DNA of 64,000 bases from Maylandia zebra. Taxonomy: Eukaryota > Chordata > Actinopteri > Cichliformes > Cichlidae. Made by a program: the position numbers and the translations under genes. Below the pieces are notes generated by a model that was not told where the DNA came from, did not search any database, and saw nothing but the letters and a program-made list of their open reading frames with translations. Below, piece by piece: positions 56,156 to 64,000 of this stretch; within the stretch, counting starts at the first letter, position 1; each line of letters starts with the position of its first letter. Where the stretch lies: NCBI RefSeq assembly GCF_041146795.1, contig NC_135185.1, forward strand, positions 10,101,529 through 10,165,528, in the 5' to 3' direction.

Positions 56156-57243
56156 TGAGGCACTGGTATGGGTAAAGGGAAAGGCACCTATACCAGCAGG
56201 TGCTACGAATTCCTACAGGTGTTCCAAACTCAGTTGGTAGTATCTGAAAATATTCAGGTTTGTGTATTTAAAATATCATAAATTTATTTGGCTCACTGCA
56301 GTCCAGTTTGTGGTAGAAACAAAGTGTTTATTCTCAGAGTACCAGTTACAGGAAGCACAGAGATGTCATACCCCTCACTACCCACATTACACAAACAATA
56401 TTTCCACTTCATGTGCCTGAGTGAGCACGTGTTGTATATACATAAATACTACAAGGCACAATACATGACCCTATGACTTTATGTTCGTGTTTCAGTTGTC
56501 CTTCAGTATTTTCTCCTGTTCACTGCGTAAATCCACCTTGCAGTCCATTGGTAGATTGATTGTGATAAAAATTGTTGTCATTGTTGTACTTAAAACTGTA
56601 AACCTTGTCCTGAACTGCATATTCAGATATTTTTCTGTCCATCCCCCACATCTAGGATGGTGGGGCATGCAATTAGTTATAGTGTTTAAGTGCAGGCACA
56701 TTCTATGTAAGGTTCTGGTTTCCTTATTTGGTAAAGAATGTAATTCCTGCCATTTATGGGCTCACCTGCGCTTGTATAAGGTGGACCGTTAAAGAAGTTG
56801 AGCCATATACGTGGGTGAGGGGAGATGACCCCTTTGTGATCAGCAGGAAGTCACATAAACACACACACACACACACACACACAGACACAGACACAGTGTT
56901 TTAGCTTTTGTGAAACACCATAGGGTTTTTACAATGGGGGGTTGTGTAACTGTTTGTCACTGAATAAAAGCTGCAAGGGGACACTGTTTTTTTGAAGTTG
57001 GCTGGGATCAGGTGAAGAGCTTTCAGCGCCAAGATGCTGATCCAACCAGCTTCCCTCCAAGTTTGAAACCGATCGAGCTCTGTCTTGTATCGCTCATGGG
57101 GATAAGTCTCTGAACCAGCAGGGCCTACGAGTGCAGACCTAACATCCATCTTCTCTTTTCTTTCTCATCATTTCTCTTATTCTGCTGCTGTTTGCGGCTA
57201 CAACTGATACTCTTCACTGACATCACAAACAGTTAGTTTTACA
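56156..57243. other. Intergenic with a CA microsatellite
   Basis: A (CA)n run lies at 56,859-56,895. The rest has no recognised gene. The segment 56,900-57,150 might be retroelement 3' sequence but no ends were found. Confidence 0.35.
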
Positions 57244-58571
57244 TGCTTCCCTTAGGCAGTATTATTGGAAGGCTCGCAAGGCATTTGTAGTATTATGCAG
57301 ATGACACCCAGCTCTATCTGTCTATGAAGCCAGATAACACACACCAATGAGTTAAACTGCAGGAATGTCTTAAAGACATAAAGACCTGGATGGCCGCTAA
57401 CTTTCTGCTTCTCAATTCAGATCAAACTGAGGTTATTGTACTCGGCCCTGAAAATCTTAGAAATATGGTATCTAACCAGATTCTTACTCTGGATGGCATT
57501 ACCTTGGCCTCCAGTAACGCTGTGAGGAACCTTGGAGTCATTTTTGACCAGGACATGTCCTTCAATGCACATATTAAACAAATATGTAAGACTGCGTTCT
57601 TCCATTTGCGCAACATCTCTAAAATTAGAAATATCCTGTCTCAGAGTGACGCTGAAAAACTAGTTCATGCATTTATTACTTCCAGGCTGGACTACTGTAA
57701 TTCATTATTATCAGGATGTCCAAAAAACTCACTGAAAAGCCTTCAGCTAATCCAAAATGCTGCAGCAAGAGTACTGACAGGGACTAGAAAGAGAGAGCAT
57801 ATTTCTCCTGTTTTGGCTTCCCTTCATTGGCTTTCTGTTAAATCCAGAATTGAATTCAAAATCCTGCTCCTCACATACAAGGTCTTAAATAATCAGGCCC
57901 CATCTTATCTTAATGACCTTGTAGTACCATATCACCCTATTAGAGCACTTCGCTCTCGCTCTGCAGGCCTACTTGTTGTTCCTAGAGTATTTAAAAGTAG
58001 AATGGGAGGGAGAGCCTTCAGTTTTCAGGCCCCTCTTCTGTGGAACCAGCTTCCAGTTTGGATTCAGGAGACAGACACTATCTCTACTTTTAAGATTAGG
58101 CTTAAAACTTTCCTTTTTGCTAAAGCATATAGTTAGGGCTGGACCAGGTGACCCTGAATCGTCCCTTAGTTATGCTGCAATAGACGTAGGCTGCCGGGGA
58201 TTCCCATGATGCATTGAGTTTTTCCTTTCCAGTCACCTTTCTCACTCACTATGTATTAATAGACCTCTCTGCATTGAATCATATCTGTTATTAACCTCTG
58301 TCTCTCATCCACAGCATGTCTTTTATCCTGTCTTCCTTCTCTCACCCCAACCGGTCGCAGCAGATGGCCGCCCCTCCCTGAGCCTGGTTCTGCCGGAGGT
58401 TTCTTCCTGTTAAAAGGGAGTTTTTCCTTCCCACTGTTGCCAAAGTGCTTGCTCATAGGGGGTCATATGATTGTTGGGTTTTTCTCTGTATCTATGAAGC
58501 GCCTTGAGGCGACTTGTGTTGTGATTTGGCGCTATATAAATAAAATTGAATTGAATTGAATTGAATTGAAT
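57244..58571 (+). mobile_element. L2/Maui LINE, 5'-truncated
   Basis: Starts within the RT palm (YYADDTQLYLS at about 57,290), then a TGA at about 57,350, then a 248-codon frame (57,390-58,136) covering the RT thumb and C-terminal region, including SRLDYCNSLLSGCP, IQNAAARVLTGTRKREHISP and PLLWNQLP. The 3' UTR ends ggcgctatataaataaaatt and ATTGA repeats. This is the standard L2 end and the source of several short copies in the window. Confidence 0.9.
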
Positions 58572-58849
58572 TAGAAAAAGCATTCTGTTCTCTGTCAAGA
58601 TGATCCCACACTGCTTCAGTAATGTTGAGGTCCAGGCTTTGGGGAGACCAATCCATGACTGATAATCTTCCATTGTTTAGTTTTTTGTGTGTGTTTGTTT
58701 TTGCTTTTACTGTACTGGTAGAGTTTTTGAGATCATCGTAATACTGAGAAATTAAGCTGCGGTCACTTCAAAATCTGACGTTACTTTTTTGACCAGACCC
58801 GACCCCCAAACACCACTGCCTGAACTTCACATTTTCCTAAGTAGAATCT
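58572..58849. other. Intergenic with a possible Tc1-type remnant
   Basis: tccaggctttggggagacca atccatgactgataatcttc is a phrase common in fish transposon remnants, possibly Tc1-related. No ends are visible. Confidence 0.3.
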
Positions 58850-59278
58850 CTTTTTTTTTTTTTTCCTTTGGCTCTCGGAGGAGGCGGACGCACTTTTCTC
58901 CTCTCCCTTATCTTTCCTGCTAGTTCTTATGTCCTTGTCTAGTCTCGTGTCTTTTTTGTATTACTTTCCCTGGAACACTCTCTCACAGTCTGTGTCTAAA
59001 ACCTAAAAGAGAATTATGGATTTGATCTCAACTGGTCTCTGAATGCTATTGACACCCTTTAACGAGAAGTCTGGGCTCGGGAGAACCCGAGTGCCCTGGA
59101 GGGACTTTACCTGCCGGATACACGATGGACGGGTGGCAGAGGATCGTGTGCCTGGCGGGACTGTCGATCGAGGACGCTGAAGATATCTACCTATTCCGAA
59201 CCATGATAACAGGGTTCTTGCTGATCGGAGCTGGCTTGGCCCTGGCTTATCGGAGAATTAAGAGAGCGGAACCGGCTG
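58850..59278 (+). mobile_element. Unidentified element, left part with membrane-protein frame
   Basis: After a noncoding stretch, ATG at 59,125 starts a frame with MDGWQRIVCLAGLSIEDAED and then a hydrophobic helix (FLLIGAGLALAY) followed by a basic RRIKR. A LINE interrupts it at about 59,279. The continuation is at 62,641-63,597. I do not recognise the family. Confidence 0.45.
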
Positions 59279-62200
59279 TTCAGAATCAGAATCAGAATCA
59301 GAAAGGGTTTTATTGCCAAATGTTGAGCAGGTTTACAACATTAGGAAATTGCTGCGGTGCTTCAGTGCAAACATACTGTCATAAATTGCGCTTAAATAGA
59401 CATGAAAAAATAAAAGTAAGAATAAGAATTAAAAGTGCTACGTAGAAAGATATATGCATGAGATATACATGAGATATATACATGAGAATAAGAATTAAAA
59501 GTGCTACGTAGAAAGATATATACATGAGTGCAGGTGGTGATCAGTGCCAAACATGGAATGATGCAGTGAACACAGCGTAGGGTCATGTGTTAGTGGTGGG
59601 AACAGTCGTACGTTTATTGTTCATGTGTCCAACAGCAGAGGGGAAGAAACTGTTCTTATGGCGAGAGGTTCTGGTGCGAATGGACCGGAGCCTCCTGCCT
59701 GAGGGGAGCAGGTCAAACAGACTGTGTCCAGGGTGAGAAGGGTCAGCTGAGATCCGAGCTGCACGCCCCAGTGTCCTGGAGGTGTACAGGTCCTGCAGAG
59801 ATGGGAGTCTGCAGCCAATCACCTTCTCAGCAGAGCGCACAACACGCTGCAGTCTCTGTTTGTCCCTGATAGTGGCTCCAGCGTACCACACGGTGATGGA
59901 GGAGGTGAGGATGGACTCGATGATTGCGGTGTAGAATTGCATCATCGTCCGTGTTGGCAGGTTGAATTTCTTCAGCTGCCTCAGGAAGTACATCCTCTGC
60001 TGGGCTTTCTTGATGACGGAGGTGATGGTGGGCTCCCACTTCAGGTCCTGGGTGATGGTGGTACCCAGGAAGCGGAATGAGTCCACAGAGGTGATGGGGG
60101 TGTCAGTCAGGATGATGGGGGGGAGTGGGGCTGTGTGCTTCCTGAAGTCCACAATAATCTCCACTGTCTTCTGGGCATTCAGCACCAGGTTGTTGTGGCT
60201 GCACCAAGACACCAGGCGTTCAACCTCCCTCCTGTAGGCAGACTCATCCCCGTCCGAGATGAGCCCAATAACGGTGGTGTCATCTGCAAACTTGATTAGC
60301 TTGACAGACTGGTGGGTGGAGGTGCAGCAGTTGGTGTACAGGGAGAAGAGCAGAGGAGAAAGAACACAGCCCTGAGGGGAGCCGGTGCTGATGGTCCGAG
60401 AGTCCGAGACATTCTTTCCCAGCCTCACGTGCTGCTTCCTGTCCGTCAGGAAGTCAGTGATCCACCGGCAGATGGGATCAGGCACATTCATCTGGGAAAG
60501 CTTGCCTCGGAGATGGTCTGGAAGGATGGTGTTGAAGGCAGAGCTGAAGTCCACAAACAGGATCCTGGCGTAGGTTCCTGGGGAGTCCAGATGCTGCAGG
60601 ATGAAGTGTAGGGCCATGTTGATGGCGTCATCTACAGACCTGTTGGCTCTGTATGCAAACTGCAGGGGGTCCAGGAGGGGGGCCGTGAGGGTCTTGAGAT
60701 GGGAGAGAACTAGGCGCTCGAATGACTTCATGACCACAGATGTCAGAGCCACGGGTCTGTAGTCATTTAGTCCAGTGATCCTAGGTTTCTTGGGGACAGG
60801 GATTATGGTAGAGGACTTGAAGCAGGCAGGCACATGACATGCCTGCAGTGAGGAGTTGAAAATGCCAGAAAACACTGGGGCCAGCTCGTTTGCACAGTGT
60901 CTGAGGGTGGCAGGAGACACACCGTCTGGGCCGGGAGCTTTTCGATCATTCAGACCCTTAAACTGCTTCCTCACATCTGCTTCATGAATATGAAGAGTTG
61001 TGGTGAGAGGAGGTGGTGTGAAATCCTCTTTTGTGTGGGGTGAGGAGGGGGGTGTTGTAGGTGAACAGTTTGAAGGTGGTGATGGCTCTATGGAGGGGGG
61101 AGAGGTGAGGGAAATAGTGTCCAAAGTGCCTCTATTGTTGGGGCCGTTGGAGGTGTGAAGGCTGCCTGATGGCTCGTCAAAACGGCAGTAAAAGTCGTTA
61201 AGGGTGTTGGCCAAGAGTAAGTCATCAGTGGAGTGGGGGGTTTTAGGCTTGTAGTTCGTGATATTCCTAAAACCTTTCCACACAGAGGCCGAGTCATTCT
61301 CTGAGATCTGCTGCTGCATCTTCTCAGAGTGCTGATGTTTAGCAATGTCCACTTCTTTAGTGAACCTGTACTTGGCCTCTCTGTAGCAGTCCCTGTCTCC
61401 GCTTCTGAACGCCTTTCTCTTTTCCAGCCACAGCTTTTTGAGTTTAGGAGTAAACCAGGGTTTGTCATTGTTATAACTCACCCTGGTGCGTGATGGCACA
61501 ATGCTGTCCTCACAGAAGTGGATATAGGAGGTGACAGTGTCCGGAAACTCGTCCAGGCTGTTAGAAGCAGCCTTCATTGTGTCCCAGTCTGTAGACTCCA
61601 AACACGTGCGAAGCTCCTCCACAGCCTCGTTGCTCCACAGTTTTTTAGTCCTCACGACAGGTTTGGAGAGCTTCAGCCTCTGTCTGTACGCGGGGATTAG
61701 GTGGATCATGACGTGGTCAGAAAGTCTGAGTGAAGCACGGGGCACCGCGCAATAGGCCCCGCTGATCGTGCTGTAGCAGTGGTCTAATGTCCTCTCCTCT
61801 CTGGTCGGGCATTTAATATACTGCTTATATTTCGGAAGCTCATGGCTCAGATTGGCTTTGTTAAAGTCCCCGAGAGCAATGATGAGGGAGTCCGGGAATG
61901 TCCGCTCCATGTGGAGTATCTGCTCCGCGAGTGCGCACTGAGCTGCCTGCGCATCCGCGTCTGGCGGGATGTAAACAGCGGCCAGGATGAATGAAGCAAA
62001 CTCCCGCGGAGAATAAAACGGTTTGCAGTGAATAAAAAGATATTCCAGAGAGGAAGAGCAGTGCTGAGCAATCACTGTCACATCTGTGCACCAGCCACTA
62101 TTAATGTAGAAGCAGACACCTCCACCTTTGGTCTTACCAGAGAGAGAGGCCTGCCGGTCAGCGCGCAGCAGATGAAAGCCCTCCAGCTTGAGCGCGCAGT

Positions 62201-62640
62201 CCGGGATGACCTCACTGAGCCACGACTCCGTGAAACATAAGACACAGGAGGAGGCAAAGTCTCTGTTCATGCTTCTCATCAGGGCCAGTTCGTCTATCTT
62301 ATTCCCGAGTGAGCGTACATTGGAAAGGAAGATCCCAGGAAGAGCAGTTCGCAGTCCGCGTCTCCTCAGACGCACGAGTGCGCCGGCTCGCTTCCCTCTC
62401 TTTCGGCGTCTCACTTTCCTGATCAGAGTCTGCAGTAAATCTGCCGCAGATGCGACAAATATTGGAAATAAATCCACAGGTGTTGTAGTCCTGTAGTTAA
62501 GAAGCTCTTCTCTGGTGTAAGAATATCCAGAGGAGTGCCCGGACACAGAAGAAATGCACAAAAACAAAACAGAAGTAACGCACTGAAGCACCAGGGCATC
62601 CATACGCGGCGCCATCTTGGATCACCATCAAACCCCCACA
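59279..62640 (-). mobile_element. CR1/Rex-like LINE, nearly complete
   Basis: Minus-strand element. The 5' end lies near 62,640, the main frame is 62,615-59,583, and the 3' UTR contains AATAAAACCC and ends in TTCTGA repeats at 59,279-59,303. A GGCTG-like short duplication may flank it. No separate first frame (ORF1) was found. Confidence 0.82.
59583..62615 (-). CDS. LINE endonuclease-reverse transcriptase, 1,010 aa, open
   Basis: No stop or frameshift. An N-terminal hydrophobic stretch ([14 protein letters not shown]) and a basic segment lead into an apurinic-type endonuclease: [30 protein letters not shown] and the terminal SDH (LSDHVMIHL). The reverse transcriptase follows with [43 protein letters not shown] and [11 protein letters not shown] (catalytic FADD), and then a thumb and C-terminal region ending [20 protein letters not shown]. 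It belongs to the jockey-superfamily branch with CR1, L2 and Rex1; exact family uncertain. It is the strongest candidate for an active enzyme in the window. The related truncated copy is at 23,915-25,279. Confidence 0.85.
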   Translation of the reverse strand: MAPRMDALVLQCVTSVLFLCISSVSGHSSGYSYTREELLNYRTTTPVDLFPIFVASAADLLQTLIRKVRRRKRGKRAGALVRLRRRGLRTALPGIFLSNVRSLGNKIDELALMRSMNRDFASSCVLCFTESWLSEVIPDCALKLEGFHLLRADRQASLSGKTKGGGVCFYINSGWCTDVTVIAQHCSSSLEYLFIHCKPFYSPREFASFILAAVYIPPDADAQAAQCALAEQILHMERTFPDSLIIALGDFNKANLSHELPKYKQYIKCPTREERTLDHCYSTISGAYCAVPRASLRLSDHVMIHLIPAYRQRLKLSKPVVRTKKLWSNEAVEELRTCLESTDWDTMKAASNSLDEFPDTVTSYIHFCEDSIVPSRTRVSYNNDKPWFTPKLKKLWLEKRKAFRSGDRDCYREAKYRFTKEVDIAKHQHSEKMQQQISENDSASVWKGFRNITNYKPKTPHSTDDLLLANTLNDFYCRFDEPSGSLHTSNGPNNRGTLDTISLTSPPSIEPSPPSNCSPTTPPSSPHTKEDFTPPPLTTTLHIHEADVRKQFKGLNDRKAPGPDGVSPATLRHCANELAPVFSGIFNSSLQACHVPACFKSSTIIPVPKKPRITGLNDYRPVALTSVVMKSFERLVLSHLKTLTAPLLDPLQFAYRANRSVDDAINMALHFILQHLDSPGTYARILFVDFSSAFNTILPDHLRGKLSQMNVPDPICRWITDFLTDRKQHVRLGKNVSDSRTISTGSPQGCVLSPLLFSLYTNCCTSTHQSVKLIKFADDTTVIGLISDGDESAYRREVERLVSWCSHNNLVLNAQKTVEIIVDFRKHTAPLPPIILTDTPITSVDSFRFLGTTITQDLKWEPTITSVIKKAQQRMYFLRQLKKFNLPTRTMMQFYTAIIESILTSSITVWYAGATIRDKQRLQRVVRSAEKVIGCRLPSLQDLYTSRTLGRAARISADPSHPGHSLFDLLPSGRRLRSIRTRTSRHKNSFFPSAVGHMNNKRTTVPTTNT

Positions 62641-63597
62641 AGGCTGCCCGCTGGGATTGGAACGACAGGTGCGACTTCTCAGAAAGGACTCACTGAAGGC
62701 AGCATGGTTAAGAGCTTGGAGGTGCTTACGACTGCAGTGAATGCTCAGAATAACACCTTTGAGCGTATGTATGTTGGATTACATCAGGAAAGAATCAACT
62801 CAGAACAACATCTCTGGGTGGAGCTGGATTACACCATCAGTTGGCTGCGGTCGTGAGGTCTCAGAATCTGCTATGTGAGCAAAAAGAGTGACAAGACCAC
62901 AGAATTGACGGCTAATAACATCACGGAGAAGCTCGCAGCTATTAACGGGAGACTGAGAGACCAGTGTCAGAGTGTTAAAAAACAGCTTGAAATTCTCAAT
63001 TACCATCATAACCCGGCTACCCCTTCGGCGCCAGCTCAAGGCTGGAGCCGAACAACAACTCCCTGATAACGACTGTGTTGAGTCTGTTCCTTCCCATTCC
63101 CTACAAGGCCACCTGGGTTGGCTGGAAGACTGTTTACTTAGCCTGGCAGGGCGAAGGACACTTTCTCAGCTGAACTATGGACACGCACACACATACATAT
63201 ACTGATACTGATAAGCACTCACTGACGCATCACCCTCCCTACCCCGGATCCAACGCCACCTCCAACGCTTACCTCCCCCATGATGTGGACATCGGGTCAG
63301 CTGGAGGCGCAGTCGAAAGATTGTAGCGGTCCCAGATCAGATGTACACACTGGAACTCTTTCCCATGTTGCTTGTCTGTGTTTATTGTGTTATGGTGTGT
63401 TGATACCTGTGCATTCCTGTATTATCCTTTTGTGTTGCACATTTCAATGTTTTTTTTCCTCGCTACCTGGCCTGACTTGTCTCCCCAATGTGATGTTTGT
63501 ATTGTATGTACGGTCGGCAAGGTCTGTCATCTCGGTTGTGGGCAAAAGACCTGCAACTGACAAATAAAGGCTATCTCTCTCTCTCTCTCTCTCTCAT
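62641..63597 (+). mobile_element. Unidentified element, right part with coiled-coil frame
   Basis: A frame from 62,704 starts MVKSLEVLTTAVNAQ and continues through FERMYVGLHQERINSEQHLW to a TGA at 62,854-62,856. It then continues in frame beyond that stop with NNITEKLAAINGRLRDQCQS (to 63,066), again a predicted coiled coil. The 3' end has AATAAA (63,563-63,568) followed by a CT tract, like a retrotransposed copy. Together with 58,850-59,278 it forms an element of about 1.4 kb. Confidence 0.45.
63573..63596. repeat. (CT)n tract
   Basis: About 12 CT units directly after the AATAAAGG signal. Possibly the 3' tail of the unidentified element. Confidence 0.9.
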
Positions 63598-63667
63598 TTA
63601 ATATATTTCAGTGTGTTTGTGAGTCTTTGGCACACACAAAGTTAGTGATGGACGATGAACTCTACTT

Positions 63668-63713
63668 TTTATGTTTTGCGTGCTTCCCTTAGGCAATATT
63701 ATTAGAAGACATA
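63668..63713 (+). mobile_element. L2/Maui fragment cut by a Tc1-like element
   Basis: gcttcccttaggcaatatta matches 57,245-57,270 of the L2 copy. The match ends at the Tc1-like insertion. Confidence 0.55.
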
Positions 63714-63715
63714 TA

Positions 63716-64000
63716 CAGTCCCAAAGTTAAAGACCACCTGAAAAATGGCAAAAAAAAATCATATTTTGCATGGTTGGATCTTAACAAGGTTCCAAGTAGA
63801 GCTTCAACATGCAACAAGAAGAAATGAGACAAAACATTTTTTGAGCATGCAATTTGTTGAAAACAACACTTAAACTGAAACAGGCTGTTTTACAGCTGAT
63901 CAAAAGTTTAGGAAAACATGTTTTGTAAAACATGATTGTTGGGCTTCATTTCTGTGCTGAACAGTCATTTAAGATTAGTTAGTAAATAACAATTAGTTAA
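63716..64000. mobile_element. Tc1-like element, left end, runs off the window
   Basis: Starts after TA (63,714-63,715) with CAGTCCCAAAGTTAAAGACC and continues with ctgatcaaaagtttaggaaa, both typical of long Tc1-type terminal repeats. No transposase is reached before the window ends. Confidence 0.6.

Overview
This looks like teleost fish nuclear DNA. Introns have GT/AG borders, there are fish-type immune genes (a small secreted C-type lectin and immunity-related GTPases), and the repeats are typical of fish: L2/Maui, Rex/CR1-like, Penelope-like, Tc1, hAT, Harbinger, BEL/Pao and Gypsy/Gmr1 elements. The repeat mix suits a percomorph, perhaps a cichlid, but no sequence here fixes the species. 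Only two host genes look intact. Most of the window is mobile DNA, much of it nested.

Layout. 1-3.3 kb holds an eight-exon C-type lectin gene (+) with a TATA box and a polyadenylation signal. 3.7-16.7 kb is a field of DNA transposons, SINEs and solo LTRs. It contains a hAT of 2.2 kb with a Tc1 inside it, a deleted Tc1 of 1,353 bp, a hAT with a long hairpin, a solo LTR with perfect 5-bp target duplications, and a deleted Harbinger that keeps pieces of both its genes. 17.7-20.4 kb (-) carries a degraded immunity-related GTPase (IRG) and a broken USP-type peptidase gene. 21-25.3 kb is LTR and LINE debris over flanking sequence of an IRG repeat unit. 26.8-28.1 kb (+) is an intact two-exon IRG gene of 392 codons, with related sequence on both sides, so the region probably held a tandem IRG cluster.

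28,794-55,471 is one Gypsy/Gmr1-type retrotransposon swollen to 26.7 kb by later insertions. Its pol order is protease-integrase-reverse transcriptase-RNase H. A BEL/Pao element (29,739-36,378, -) with matching LTRs splits gag, and an endogenous retrovirus-like element (36,772-51,966, -) with a tRNA-Pro primer site sits at the gag/protease junction. That retrovirus in turn contains three hAT elements, a pogo-like element and a second copy of the 1,353-bp Tc1. Target duplications support the order of insertion at each level.

55.5-64 kb holds L2 remnants, a CR1/Rex-like LINE (-) with an open 1,010-codon frame, and an unidentified element with a small membrane-protein frame and a coiled-coil frame that the LINE interrupts. 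A Tc1-like end runs off the right edge.

The host genes do not form one pathway: the lectin is secreted and the IRG is a cytosolic defence GTPase. I see no operon-like or CRISPR-like system. The most unusual content is the inverted pol order of the Gmr1-type element, the sense-strand coiled-coil remnant inside the retrovirus, the GNS P-loop IRG and the unidentified element at 58.9-63.6 kb.
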